Origin: Occallatibacter riparius
Lineage (GTDB): Bacteria; Acidobacteriota; Terriglobia; Terriglobales; Acidobacteriaceae
Assembly: GCF_025264625.1 (NCBI RefSeq)
Contig: NZ_CP093313.1
Span: 1,860,001 to 1,924,000 of the forward strand
Direction of reading: 5' to 3'
DNA: 64,000 nt
Shown: piece after piece, positions 9,632-19,234 of the stretch
How the letters are laid out: every line of letters starts with the position of its first letter
Position numbering within the stretch: the first letter of the stretch is position 1
The notes under the pieces: model-generated
What the model saw: only the letters and a program-made list of their open reading frames with translations
The model's database searches: none
What the model was told of the DNA's origin: nothing
Program-made: the position numbers and the translations under genes

Positions 9632-9660
9632 TTGACATGCCCTTCAGACATTGCTATTGT
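9632..9660 (+). promoter_or_regulatory. Sigma70-like promoter of the TonB-dependent receptor gene
   Basis: TTGACA (9632-9637), a 17-bp spacer, then TATTGT (9655-9660): a consensus -35 with optimal spacing. Predicted transcription start near 9667. The second receptor gene has TTGCCA-N17-TATTGT in the equivalent position. Confidence 0.65.
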
Positions 9661-9688
9661 TTCGCTTTGCTTCGGGAATAGTAATTTT

Positions 9689-9703
9689 GGCCTCAGTCTA
9701 CGC
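9689..9703 (+). promoter_or_regulatory. Leader motif shared by both TonB-dependent receptor genes
   Basis: GGCCTCAGTCTACGC lies about 22 nt after the predicted transcription start and matches 14 of 15 bases of GGCCTCAGTCCACGC at 56429-56443 in the other receptor leader. Here CTCAGT can pair with ACTGAG (9707-9712) to form a 6-bp stem. It could be a DNA operator or an RNA element. Confidence 0.4.
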
Positions 9704-9846
9704 TTAACTGAGAGGCGCTTCGCCCGATTTTGCGCAAACCCGCCAATCACGGTGGGGTAGCCTTTGCACCACGGCAGGGAGACCACCCGGCCGGCAGAAC
9801 CACACAAGTTCACACAAATAAAACGTAAGAAGCTTCAGGAGACCGC

Positions 9847-12800
9847 ATGAACAAGATGATTCGCACAGCCCTTGCGCTGGCGCTATTTGCCTGCGCGAGT
9901 CTTGTGCTACTTGCACCTGCAAGAGCACAGTCGGTCTACGGATCGATCTTCGGCACAGTGACGGATAAGAGCGGCGCGGCGATACCTAATGCCACCGTTT
10001 CAGTCACAAGCGAGACGAAGAACACGGTTGTAACCGTGACCTCGAACGCATCCGGAGACTACAGCGTAGCCCACCTTATCCCCGACGTATACGACCTAAA
10101 GGTTGAGGCGCAGGGTTTCAAGACCTTCCAGGCGAAGAGCATTCAGGTGCTCGCCGACACGTCGCCCCGCATCGACCCCACGATGGACGTGGGTGGCGCT
10201 TCTGAGACCGTTCAGGTAAACGCCGACCAGGAACCGATTCTCAAGACCGACCGTGCCGACGTGGCCACGGTTTTCGATCAGCACGAAGTCGCGAACCTTC
10301 CGGTCGGCGACCAGAACTTCACGAATCTGCAGCTACTCGTTCCCGGCGCGCAGAAGCTGGGCTGGTCCCATGCCGCTTCGGAGAATCCGCAGGCATCGCA
10401 GCAGATCATGGTGAACGGCCAGGCCTTTGCAGGTACGGCGTTCGAGCTGGATGGAACTGACAATCAGGATCCGATTCTCGGAATCATCGTCATCAATCCG
10501 ACCATGGACGCGGTGACGGAGACCAAGATCACTACGCAGAACTTCGACGCCGAATTGGGCAAGGCAGTTTCCGCGGTTGTGACCGCGCAGACGAAGTCGG
10601 GCACCAACAGTTTCCACGGCAGCGTATACGACTTCAGGACTTCGAACGCCAATCTGGCGCGCGATCCTTTTACGCAGCCTCCGGACTATATCAACAAGGC
10701 CCAGGGTGTGCCGCTATCGATTCCTCCAGGCCTGAAGAACCGCTTCGGTGCTTCCATCGGCGGTCCGATCGTGAAGAACAGGCTGTTCTTCTTCGGCAAC
10801 TACGAAGGCCAGCGGCAGAAGGTGGGAACCGCCCAGACTGATACGCTTCCCACGAACCTGCTCACCGAGACCGCGCTCGGCAATATGGTTGGCCCGAGCG
10901 GAATTCCTGGTGCTGATTTCAGCGAATATGCTGCACAGCTGGGAGACAAGGGCATCATCTATCAGCAGTTCGGCTTCGACAAAAACGGCAAGCCAATCTC
11001 CAAGCCATACCAGGGCAACGTCATTCCGCGTGCGCAGCTCTCCCAGGAAGCGCTGAACTTCCTGAAATATCTGGAGCCATACACGAAGGGCGTCAACTAT
11101 CAGCCGGGCGCTGGGAACGTGGGCAACCTCGATAAGAATTACAGCGGTTCGGGAACCGGCACTCTCAATAGCGATCAGTGGACGGTACGCGGCGATTACA
11201 CCATCAACGACAAGATGCATGCGTTCGGACGGTTCTCACGCTTTACCGACACGCTCATCGGGAAGGTAATGTTCGGCACGGCGGGCGGCCCTGGCTTCGG
11301 CCTCGGAGGCTACGGCGGCACCTCGCAGGGCTCGAACGACAGCCTCGCATCCGGCATGGATATCGCCCTGAACCAGTCGTTGTTGACCGACTGGCGCTTT
11401 GGCTACTACCGCTACAACATCAAGACCCACAAGCCGGACCAGACGGCGGAATTCGCCAACACGATTGGTTGGGTTGGAATGAACACCGGCGACTACTACA
11501 CGGGCGGCTCGCCGGCCATCAACTTCGATACCATCCCCAACGGCACCACGCAGCCCATTTTTGGCGACGGTTTGAATGTGAACCGTTGCAACTGCCCGCT
11601 GACAGAAAACGAGCACCAGTACCAGTTCGTCAACAACTGGACGAAGATTTTTGGCAACCACACGGCCAAGATCGGCGCTGATCTCCGCTTTGCGAACAAT
11701 CTGCGCGTACCGTCGGATAACAACCGCACGGGCATCGTGAACTTCAACGCGGGACAGACCTCGAATCCTAACAATGCTGATCTGAAGAAGGCTCAGGGCG
11801 GCCTCGGTTTCGCCAGCTTCCTGCTGGGGCAGGTAGGCGGCTTCCAGCGTTACTACTCGGCATCGACCAACGCACAGGAGCACCAGAACCGGCTGTTCTT
11901 CTATGGCCAGGACACCTGGCGCCTTACGCATTCTCTGACGCTCAATTACGGACTGCGCTGGGAGCTGTACTTCCCTGAGACCGTGAACGGCAAGGGCCTC
12001 GGCTCATTGCTTAACCTGAACGATGGCTATCTGCACGTTGCCGGCTACGGAAACGTCGGAAAAGACATGGGCTGGGCGATCGAGAAGAAGAACATGTTCG
12101 CTCCCCGCGTCGGATTGAACTGGCAGATGAACGATCGGAGCGTGATTCGCGCCGGATACGGCCGCAGCTTCGACATCGGCATCTTTGGTTCGATCTTCGG
12201 CCACGCCGCAACGCAGAACCTTCCGGTGCTGACTAACCAGAACCAGAATGCTCCCTCGACCACCGAGCAGGCCTTTAACCTCGCCAAAGGCCCGGATGCC
12301 CCGACTACGCCAGCAGTTCCGTCGAGCGGCCTGCTGCCCAACCCGGGCGCGAAGGTCAACTCACGCGCACGTCCTGACCCGCTTCGGTTCCCGATGATCG
12401 ACGCCTGGAACCTGGCTTACCAGCGTTCCATCACGCCGACGCTATCGGTGACCCTTGCCTACGTTGGAAACAAGGGAACCTACACACTCGGTGACGGCAG
12501 CGGCAACACGATCAATCCGAACGAAGCTGCTATCGTTCTTCCCGCTTCGCTCGGGAAGAACGGCCAGTCCCTTCACTGGGATCCCAGCGGCACGTCTGGC
12601 GCTGGCGCCACGGGCAACAACAACGAGCTGCGCCGCTACTACTGGTCGTCGCTTCCCGCCTGCCGCGATGCAAACTACGAGCAGCCAGATCCTACCCTCG
12701 GCCCTGGCGCCTGCGGGTGGACGAACGACATCACGTACTACAGCGACAACCTGAATACCAACTTCAACGCCGCACAGGTCACCCTGCAGCAAAACGCATG

Positions 12801-13515
12801 GCATGGGCTGAACTACACGGCAAACTACCAGTGGGCGAGCGCGTTTGCTGACAGCACGCAGTATGCGAGCTGGGATCGTCATGCCGCGCACGGCCGCGAC
12901 AGCAATGTGCGCCGGCAGCAGTTGACCTGGTTCGGCACCTACGACCTGCCGTTTGGCAAGGGCAAGATGTTCGCATCCGGTGTCAACACCATGGCGGATG
13001 CGTTCATTGGTGGCTGGCAACTGGCGGGAACTGTCAATGTGGCGGGCGGTTTACCGTTCTCCTTGAGTTACGGCGAATCGAACAACAACATTCCCGGCAG
13101 CGCTCCGAACTATCCTAGTTACACGAGCGGCGCCAGGATGAAAACCTCCCTAACGGGCGCCCAGGCTGGCACCAACGGCAAAATTACCCGGACGTACTAT
13201 ACTGCCCAAACCAACAACGTTACTACCGATCCAGGCACGGGTGTCTTCAAAGATCCTGGACTGGATCGCATCGGCGACGTGAAGAAGAACACCTACTTCG
13301 GACCGGGCTTCTGGAGCTCCGACCTGGCGCTCGCCAAGACGGTCACTTTCCACGAGAGCATTGCAGCGAAGTTCCGCTTCGATGCTTACAACGCCTTTAA
13401 CCACATCAGCCCCGGAAACCCGGGCGGCAGCATCGAGTCTGTCGGTTCGATTAACGGCGGCGCTCCAGGCTACTCGCCTCGTCAGCTCGAATTCTCGCTT
13501 CGTGTCCTGTTCTAA
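9847..13515 (+). CDS. TonB-dependent receptor with carboxypeptidase regulatory-like domain (Oar-like)
   Basis: 1222 residues. Signal peptide (1-28, cut after ARAQ), then a carboxypeptidase-regulatory-like beta-sandwich (about 30-115: GSIFGTVTDKSGAAIPNATV), a plug region (about 120-260, including AFELDGTDNQDP), and a long beta-barrel ending in FSLRVLF, the terminal phenylalanine typical of outer-membrane barrels. Proteins of this class import large or polymeric substrates across the outer membrane using TonB energy and are greatly expanded in Acidobacteria. It has its own promoter (9632-9660) and a strong terminator (13542-13567), so it is probably monocistronic. Ligand unknown; the neighbouring genes encode TPR proteins rather than a polysaccharide-utilisation set. 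Confidence 0.9.
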   Translation: MNKMIRTALALALFACASLVLLAPARAQSVYGSIFGTVTDKSGAAIPNATVSVTSETKNTVVTVTSNASGDYSVAHLIPDVYDLKVEAQGFKTFQAKSIQVLADTSPRIDPTMDVGGASETVQVNADQEPILKTDRADVATVFDQHEVANLPVGDQNFTNLQLLVPGAQKLGWSHAASENPQASQQIMVNGQAFAGTAFELDGTDNQDPILGIIVINPTMDAVTETKITTQNFDAELGKAVSAVVTAQTKSGTNSFHGSVYDFRTSNANLARDPFTQPPDYINKAQGVPLSIPPGLKNRFGASIGGPIVKNRLFFFGNYEGQRQKVGTAQTDTLPTNLLTETALGNMVGPSGIPGADFSEYAAQLGDKGIIYQQFGFDKNGKPISKPYQGNVIPRAQLSQEALNFLKYLEPYTKGVNYQPGAGNVGNLDKNYSGSGTGTLNSDQWTVRGDYTINDKMHAFGRFSRFTDTLIGKVMFGTAGGPGFGLGGYGGTSQGSNDSLASGMDIALNQSLLTDWRFGYYRYNIKTHKPDQTAEFANTIGWVGMNTGDYYTGGSPAINFDTIPNGTTQPIFGDGLNVNRCNCPLTENEHQYQFVNNWTKIFGNHTAKIGADLRFANNLRVPSDNNRTGIVNFNAGQTSNPNNADLKKAQGGLGFASFLLGQVGGFQRYYSASTNAQEHQNRLFFYGQDTWRLTHSLTLNYGLRWELYFPETVNGKGLGSLLNLNDGYLHVAGYGNVGKDMGWAIEKKNMFAPRVGLNWQMNDRSVIRAGYGRSFDIGIFGSIFGHAATQNLPVLTNQNQNAPSTTEQAFNLAKGPDAPTTPAVPSSGLLPNPGAKVNSRARPDPLRFPMIDAWNLAYQRSITPTLSVTLAYVGNKGTYTLGDGSGNTINPNEAAIVLPASLGKNGQSLHWDPSGTSGAGATGNNNELRRYYWSSLPACRDANYEQPDPTLGPGACGWTNDITYYSDNLNTNFNAAQVTLQQNAWHGLNYTANYQWASAFADSTQYASWDRHAAHGRDSNVRRQQLTWFGTYDLPFGKGKMFASGVNTMADAFIGGWQLAGTVNVAGGLPFSLSYGESNNNIPGSAPNYPSYTSGARMKTSLTGAQAGTNGKITRTYYTAQTNNVTTDPGTGVFKDPGLDRIGDVKKNTYFGPGFWSSDLALAKTVTFHESIAAKFRFDAYNAFNHISPGNPGGSIESVGSINGGAPGYSPRQLEFSLRVLF

Positions 13516-13541
13516 ACCGCGAAGGAGCCGCAACCACAACG

Positions 13542-13567
13542 AAGGGGGAGCTACGGCTCCCCCTTTT
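13542..13567 (+). terminator. Rho-independent terminator of the TonB-dependent receptor gene
   Basis: GGGGGAGC (13544-13551) pairs perfectly with GCTCCCCC (13556-13563), loop TACG, followed by TTTT (13564-13567); the flanking AA extends the stem against TT. It starts 27 bp after the stop codon. Confidence 0.85.
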
Positions 13568-13631
13568 CTATTGCGCAAGAACCTGCGCTGGCATGCGGCG
13601 CGGAACTACACTAGCAATAAGGCCACATCGA

Positions 13632-14693
13632 ATGCACTCCGTAGTCATGAAGCAGCTAGTATTCGTCGCACTGGTATTGTTTGCAGCACGCTTGCCTCTG
13701 GTGGCGCAGTCTCCGGAACCGGGCATTTCGGTGGGGGACACTACCGCACAGCGTTGGACCTTTGAAGACGCGCAGGCGCTGGCCGGAAAAGGCCGGCTGG
13801 ATCAGGCAATGAACATCCTGAACCAACTTGCAGCGCAGACGCCCGAGTCGGCTGGGGTAGAACGGCTGCGCGGAATGATCTTTTACCAGAGAGACCTGTT
13901 GCCACAGGCATCAGATGCTTTCTCGAAAGCCATCTCGCAGGATGCGAACGATCGCCAATCCACTGAGATGCAGGGCGTGACCCTCTTCAGGCTTGGGAAG
14001 CCGCAGGATGCGATTCCGTATTTGGAGAAGGCGCACGCATCGGTGCAGACCGCCAACGTCGACCCGCAGTACGTGCTGGGACTTGCTTATTCCGATGTTG
14101 GTCGCTATGACGACGCGCGACACGCCTTTGCCGTGCAGTACGGGTTTCAACCGGATTCGGCGGAGGCCTACCTGCTGGCCGCCAGATTATTCCTTCGCCG
14201 CGAGCTGAAGGAACAGGCTGCAACGCAGGCGCAGAAGGCGCTGGAGGTCAATCCGAAGCTACCGCTGGCGCACCAGCTTTTAGGGGAGGCTGCGCTGGCG
14301 CGCGGAGATCAGGAAAACGCGATTAAGGAATTGGAAGCGGAGCGCGCGATCAATCCGCTGAACGGCGAACTGTATGACCGTCTGGGCGACGCCTATCTTC
14401 GCAGCGGACAATATGAGAACGCGCAACAGGCGCTCAATCGAGCCGTGCTGCTGACGCCCACGTCAACGGGTCCGTACATTCTTTTGGGCGAGACGTTTCT
14501 CAAGCTGAAGGATCCGATCCAGGCCCTGCGCTATCTTACGCGGGCCGTGAAGATGGATCCATCCAATTACATCACCCACAATCTGCTGGGCCAGGCGTAC
14601 AAGGCTACAGGACAAATTGCAGAGGCGAACCGGGAGTTCAAGACAGTCGTTGAGTTGCAGCATCGCGACGATCCGAAGCCGGCGGGGAAGTAA
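13632..14693 (+). CDS. Exported tetratricopeptide-repeat protein
   Basis: About 353 residues from ATG 13632 (AAGG is 9 bases upstream; ATG 13647 is an alternative). Signal peptide with hydrophobic core LVFVALVLFAARLPLVAQS, then about eight TPR units from residue 45 to the end, with the usual W/L-G-Y-A-P pattern, for example LYDRLGDAYLRSGQYENAQQ. It probably serves as a periplasmic or lipoprotein-like scaffold; there is no enzymatic domain. The stop codon TAA directly abuts the ATG of the next TPR gene (0-bp gap), so the two are translationally coupled and probably act together. Confidence 0.8.
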   Translation: MHSVVMKQLVFVALVLFAARLPLVAQSPEPGISVGDTTAQRWTFEDAQALAGKGRLDQAMNILNQLAAQTPESAGVERLRGMIFYQRDLLPQASDAFSKAISQDANDRQSTEMQGVTLFRLGKPQDAIPYLEKAHASVQTANVDPQYVLGLAYSDVGRYDDARHAFAVQYGFQPDSAEAYLLAARLFLRRELKEQAATQAQKALEVNPKLPLAHQLLGEAALARGDQENAIKELEAERAINPLNGELYDRLGDAYLRSGQYENAQQALNRAVLLTPTSTGPYILLGETFLKLKDPIQALRYLTRAVKMDPSNYITHNLLGQAYKATGQIAEANREFKTVVELQHRDDPKPAGK

Positions 14694-16541
14694 ATGAGAG
14701 CTCTCTCCCGGATAGGCCGAGTCTTTGTGTTCGCGGTGGCAGCAATAGGGGTGGTGCTGACGTGGGCCCAATCCAGCAAGCCGGATGCCGAGGCCCTGCG
14801 CAAGGCTGATGCAGCGTTCCGCGCGGGCTATGCGGCTTCGCAGCAGGGGCACTACGAAGAGGCTCGCGCGCAGTTTGCCCAGGCGGTGAAGCTGGCGCCA
14901 CAGATCGCCGAGGGGCACGAGGCGCTGGGTGTCGCCCTCATAGGTCTCAATCGGCCTGCGGAGGCAGTGCCAGAGCTCGAGAAGGCAGCGCATCTGAAGC
15001 CAGATGACGGCTCGATTGAAGGAAATCTTGGCATCGCGCTGTGGCGATCAAGCGACGGCTCCAAGGCGGTTCCGCATTTCGAGGCAGCGCTGCGTAAAGG
15101 GCCAACTCCGCAGGATCCCGCGTTTTTTGACGCCTACGCCCGTGCGTTGGCTGACGTGGGCAGGCGCGAGGAGGCACTGAAGCAGTTTGCAGCGGAAGAG
15201 CAGATCACCGGGCTACACGCGGAGATCGATGATGCAATTGGCACGGTGCAGGCACAGATGCAGCATTGGGACGAGGCGCGTGCTGCCTTCGAGCGAGCTC
15301 TGCAGGAGGACAGCGGTTACACGCAGGCGCGTATCCATCTCGCCGCTGTCTACAGGCAGCAGCATGACCCGAGTGCAGCAATCGCCGCGTTGGAGCCGAC
15401 AGCCAAGGCGGACCCGCCGAACCCGGCGGCGCTGGCGGAATATGGGCGTGCGCTGGCCGATGGCGGCCAGGATGAGCCGGCTGCCGAGGCGTTCACCAAG
15501 GCTGTGCAATTGCAGCCAAATCTCGCCGGCGTAGCAGGCGATCTCGCTATGGCATTGCAACGTCTGGGACGTCAGCAGGAGGCGATTCCGTGGTTTGAGA
15601 AAGCGATTGCGGCTGAGCCGAAGAACGCTTCTCTTCTGTCGAATCTGGGACTCGCGATGACCATGACGGGCAAGGCGCAGGAGGCTTTGGCATATCTGGA
15701 ACGAGCGCATGCCGCCGATCCGAAGGACGCCACCATCGTGAAGGACCAGGGCGTCGCGCATCTCCAGCTTGCGGCGTTCGATGAAGCAATCAAGGATTAC
15801 ACCGAGGCGCTGGCGCTGGATCCGAACGATCCGCAACTTCATTACGACCTTGGCCTGGCTTACAAGCTCAAGGACCGCATGGATGAGGCGGTGGTAGAGC
15901 TGAAGAAAGCGGGCGAGATGGATCCGCAGCTTGAGGATCCACCGTATACGCTCGGCATTCTCTACATGCAGTTAGGCAGGCTGGATGAGGCCGTTACGGA
16001 GCTGCGCAAGGCGGTCACGCTGCGTCCGGACAACGGGGGCGCGTGGGCCTTGCTGGGCAGCACGCTGAAGCAGGCCGAGCGGCTGCCCGAGGCGAAGGAA
16101 GCACTGGAGAAGGCGATCGAGCTGCAGCCTGGACAGCCAGGGTCGATGGTGAACATGGCAGGGGTTCTGGCGGAGATGGCGTCGAAGCTCGGCCCGGAAG
16201 CGGAAGCTGCACAGTCGGCCGGGGATGAGGCCAAGGCCGCACAACTGCGGGGGCAGGCGAAAGAGATGCGTGCGCAGGCCGCCGACTGGCGCAAACGTGG
16301 CGCGGCATTGAGCCAGGCGGCTGTGAATAGGCAGCGGGCGAGCTTCCTGCTGAACGCAGGAAACCAATTGCTGCTGAAGGGGCAGATTGCCGATGCGATC
16401 GGGCGCTATCAGGAATCGATTGCGGCGGATGGAACGTTTGCTGAACCGCACAGCCAGCTCGCCGTTGCCTATGAGCGGCAGGGGCGCGCAGCGGAGGCCG
16501 CGGCGGAACGGACCAAAGCTGCTGAGCTCGCACGTAAGTAG
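14694..16541 (+). CDS. Large exported tetratricopeptide-repeat protein
   Basis: 615 residues starting at ATG 14694, immediately after the preceding stop. Signal peptide (hydrophobic VFVFAVAAIGVVLTWAQ, 9-25). About 14 TPR units follow, nearly continuous from residue 35, with clear consensus such as NLGLAMTMTGKAQEALAYLE and YDLGLAYKLKDRMDEAVVEL. An alanine/charge-rich insertion with coiled-coil character (about 490-545) precedes the last repeats. Scaffold or assembly role only; no enzyme motif. In Acidobacteria such TPR proteins often lie beside CRTAC1 (FG-GAP/ASPIC) genes, as here (17269), but a direct partnership is inference. Confidence 0.8.
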   Translation: MRALSRIGRVFVFAVAAIGVVLTWAQSSKPDAEALRKADAAFRAGYAASQQGHYEEARAQFAQAVKLAPQIAEGHEALGVALIGLNRPAEAVPELEKAAHLKPDDGSIEGNLGIALWRSSDGSKAVPHFEAALRKGPTPQDPAFFDAYARALADVGRREEALKQFAAEEQITGLHAEIDDAIGTVQAQMQHWDEARAAFERALQEDSGYTQARIHLAAVYRQQHDPSAAIAALEPTAKADPPNPAALAEYGRALADGGQDEPAAEAFTKAVQLQPNLAGVAGDLAMALQRLGRQQEAIPWFEKAIAAEPKNASLLSNLGLAMTMTGKAQEALAYLERAHAADPKDATIVKDQGVAHLQLAAFDEAIKDYTEALALDPNDPQLHYDLGLAYKLKDRMDEAVVELKKAGEMDPQLEDPPYTLGILYMQLGRLDEAVTELRKAVTLRPDNGGAWALLGSTLKQAERLPEAKEALEKAIELQPGQPGSMVNMAGVLAEMASKLGPEAEAAQSAGDEAKAAQLRGQAKEMRAQAADWRKRGAALSQAAVNRQRASFLLNAGNQLLLKGQIADAIGRYQESIAADGTFAEPHSQLAVAYERQGRAAEAAAERTKAAELARK

Positions 16542-16750
16542 CTTTGCCGTTTGGCGAGGATGCGTAGAAATCCCCTGTTCACGAGGTCGTAGATTACTCC
16601 GGGCCGTGTTGGGTTCATCAAGCAGAGGCATCAGCCCGCACCGAAACAAGAGACTTAAACAGTGAGTTCTGTCTGCGTGCGCCTAGCCACCCAGGTTGCA
16701 CGAGCGGCATCCCATCCCGGAGCGATCGAAATCGCTCAAGGAGAGGAATC

Positions 16751-17032
16751 ATGGCGGATTTGCGCGTAGCGAGGGGAGATTCGAACGAAGACCAACTAAC
16801 GGCCAGCATTGAGAAGGTGACCTCGAAAGCTCCTTCAACTTTGTACCTGGCGCTGGCGCTGGGCTCCATAGCAGCATCAATGGGCTTCATGGCAGCGGGG
16901 CGCAAGCACGAGAGCCTGTTCGTGGGGCAATGGGCGGCACCGTTCCTGCTGTTGGGGATCTACAACAAGATGGTGAAGCAGCACGGGTCCGATGCATCGC
17001 GGGAAGACACGCACTACTCGGCTGTGGCGTAA
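16751..17032 (+). CDS. Small two-helix membrane protein
   Basis: 93 residues with a good ribosome-binding site (AAGGAGAGG at 16738-16746). A charged N-terminus (1-30) is followed by two hydrophobic segments (about 33-52 and 60-75) and a polar C-terminal tail with HGSDASREDTHYSAVA. No named family recognised; short proteins of this form recur in acidobacterial genomes. Flanked by gaps of 209 bp and 236 bp, so probably its own transcript. Confidence 0.6.
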   Translation: MADLRVARGDSNEDQLTASIEKVTSKAPSTLYLALALGSIAASMGFMAAGRKHESLFVGQWAAPFLLLGIYNKMVKQHGSDASREDTHYSAVA

Positions 17033-17049
17033 GAATAACGGAGCCTGCG

Positions 17050-17074
17050 CGGCCCGCGTTCGACGAGCGGGCCG
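17050..17074 (+). terminator. GC-rich hairpin after the small membrane protein gene
   Basis: CGGCCCGC (17050-17057) pairs with GCGGGCCG (17067-17074) across a 9-base loop, 18 bp after the stop codon, followed by TGTTATT. Probably a terminator with a poor T tract. Confidence 0.5.
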
Positions 17075-17268
17075 TGTTATTCGAGGTAGACCAGCGGGAG
17101 ACGCGCGGATCCATGGGCACGGTGAGCTCGATGCGATCGCAACTTTACAAGTCCGCTAGACCTGCGCGATCGAGCGAGCGGCGGGGACGCTAGAGCAATC
17201 GCCGTAAAGGTGTCCAGACCCATGACAGGTTGCCGCGTCATACGGGTATAGTCGGAAGTGACTCTCGT

Positions 17269-19164
17269 ATGAATCCGGTCCTGACATTTCATTCTATGAA
17301 GGCAATGCTTCGGCGCAGCTCGGCGGCCCTGGGGCTGAGTTGCGTGATTACAGCCGGCACTGCAACGGCTCAGCAGAGTTCACAGCCGATGACCTCAGCC
17401 TCGCCGCAGAGCGGGCAATATGATGCGCAGCACCGGCCGATTACGGCGGGCGGGACTGTAAAATCGGGCCCCATTGTCTTTGAAAACTTCGCAGCGCAGG
17501 CGGGGCTGACGAGCTGGCGGAACGTGACGGGCGGGCCGGAAAAGAAGCTGATCATTGAGGCGAAAGGGTCGGGCGTATGCCTGATCGACTTCGACCGCGA
17601 CGGCTGGCTCGATATCTACCTCGTGAATGGGTCGACTTTCGAAGCGCAGGCGGGGAAGGCTCCGGCGCCCCATGCAGCGTTGTTCCGCAATAACCACAAT
17701 GGCACGTTCACAGATGTGACCGAGAAAGCCCACGTGACCAATGAGCGCTGGGGCCTGGGCTGCGCGGTGGGCGATTACGACAACGACGGCTGGGCTGATC
17801 TCTACGTGACAAACCTGGGAGCGAACCGGCTCTTCCGCAACAATCACGACGCCACGTTCACCGAAGTAGCCGAGAAGGCGGGCGTCGATCTCAAGGGCGA
17901 CTCGGCCGACGTGGTGGCGGATCATACCGGCGCGACCTTCGGCGATTTTGATGGTGACGGCAAGCTTGATCTGTTCGTGTCTGGGTATGTGATGTACGAC
18001 TTCAAGAATCCGCCGGTGACCGGATCGAAGAGCGTGAAGTCGACGACATGCCAATATCGCGCGGTGAACGTGATGTGTGGACCGCGCGGGCTGGAGGGGG
18101 CCGAGGATCATCTGTTCCACAACAACGGCGATGGCACATTCACAGACGTAAGCAAGAAGGCGGGAGTCAACGATCCGAACCGCTTCTACGGACTGGGTGC
18201 AGTGTTTGTGGATGTGAACGGCGACGGAAAACTGGACTTGGCGGTGGCGGATGACTCGACGCCGAATTACCTCTACATCAACAAGGGCGATGGGACGTTT
18301 GAGGACGCGAGTTACACGAGTGGGTTCGCCGTGAATGAGGCTGGGCGCGAAGTGAGCAACATGGGGTTGGCCGTGGGCGACTACGAGAACAACGGACACC
18401 TCGATATTGTGAGCACCACGTTCTCTGACGATTACTCTGTGGTCTTTCACAACGATGGCGCAGGCAGTTTCGAGGACGTGAGTTATCGCGTGGGAGTGGC
18501 GCAACCGACGATCCCCTTTGTTGAGTTTGGCGATGGATTTCTGGACTACGACAACGATGGTTGGAAGGACCTCTTGTTTGCGAACGGGCATGTGTACCCG
18601 AGCGTGGATAACGAGCCGGGATGGGGCATGAGCTACGCACAGCGTCCGCTGCTGTTCCACAACGATGGTAAAGGGAAGTTCGAAGTGGTTCCCGCGGTGG
18701 AAGGATCGGGGCTGGCTGTAACAGCCGTGCAACGCGGTGCGGCATTCGGCGATCTGTTCAATGACGGCAAGATCGACGTGGTGATCAACGCACTGGATGG
18801 TCCGCCGCTGCTGCTGCGCAACGTAGATATGGACCGCCATCACTGGATCGACTTGCAGCTTGTGGGCGGGGCCGATGCGAAGGCACACGGCGCGAGCCCG
18901 CGGGATGCGGTGGGCGCGACTGTATACGTGACGGCGAACGGAATGCGCCAGCGCGGGGACGTGATCAGCGGTGCGAGTTATCTGTCATCGAACGATATGC
19001 GGCTGCACTTCGGGCTGGGCGATGCGACCAAAGTGGATAAGGTCGAGATTCACTGGCCGAGCGGCGCGGAGGAGACGGTGAAGCTCGCCGGGGTGGATCG
19101 GATTTACACCATCGAAGAGGGTAAGGGCGTGACGGGCGAGTTATGCCGGGCATGCGCCAAGTAG
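17269..19164 (+). CDS. CRTAC1 family protein (FG-GAP/VCBS repeats plus ASPIC/UnbV domain)
   Basis: About 631 residues from ATG 17269, chosen because GGAAGTGA lies 5-12 bases upstream; ATG 17296 lacks such a site. Signal peptide (MKAMLRRSSAALGLSCVIT...), then six or more FG-GAP-like repeats, each with a calcium-binding DxDxDG-type loop, for example DFDRDGWLDIYLVN, DYDNDGWADLYVTN, DFDGDGKLDLFVSG and DVNGDGKLDLAVADD, forming an extracellular or periplasmic beta-propeller. The C-terminal ASPIC/UnbV domain (about 540-620) includes LHFGLGDATKVDKVEIHWPSG. Role unknown; probably calcium-dependent surface binding. The next gene starts 70 bp downstream, so partial co-transcription with the molybdenum hydroxylase is possible. 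Confidence 0.85.
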   Translation: MNPVLTFHSMKAMLRRSSAALGLSCVITAGTATAQQSSQPMTSASPQSGQYDAQHRPITAGGTVKSGPIVFENFAAQAGLTSWRNVTGGPEKKLIIEAKGSGVCLIDFDRDGWLDIYLVNGSTFEAQAGKAPAPHAALFRNNHNGTFTDVTEKAHVTNERWGLGCAVGDYDNDGWADLYVTNLGANRLFRNNHDATFTEVAEKAGVDLKGDSADVVADHTGATFGDFDGDGKLDLFVSGYVMYDFKNPPVTGSKSVKSTTCQYRAVNVMCGPRGLEGAEDHLFHNNGDGTFTDVSKKAGVNDPNRFYGLGAVFVDVNGDGKLDLAVADDSTPNYLYINKGDGTFEDASYTSGFAVNEAGREVSNMGLAVGDYENNGHLDIVSTTFSDDYSVVFHNDGAGSFEDVSYRVGVAQPTIPFVEFGDGFLDYDNDGWKDLLFANGHVYPSVDNEPGWGMSYAQRPLLFHNDGKGKFEVVPAVEGSGLAVTAVQRGAAFGDLFNDGKIDVVINALDGPPLLLRNVDMDRHHWIDLQLVGGADAKAHGASPRDAVGATVYVTANGMRQRGDVISGASYLSSNDMRLHFGLGDATKVDKVEIHWPSGAEETVKLAGVDRIYTIEEGKGVTGELCRACAK

Positions 19165-19234
19165 CGGTCGAGACCTTGGCAGCGCTATGATGAAGCCCGA
19201 ACCGAGTGCCGTTTGAAGCGCACGGGAGCGGGCC

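Larger units (their letters stand above)
9389..9846. other. Intergenic region and long leader of the first TonB-dependent receptor gene
   Basis: 458 bp with no credible coding sequence. It holds a strong sigma70-like promoter (9632-9660) and a motif at 9689-9703 shared with the second receptor gene's leader. The predicted untranslated leader is about 180 nt. The ribosome-binding site CAGGAG is immediately upstream of ATG 9847. Confidence 0.6.

Noticed and set aside
17395..18888. 497-codon minus-strand frame
   Set aside because: Antisense of the FG-GAP repeats; rich in H, V and R from reversed DxDxDG codons.
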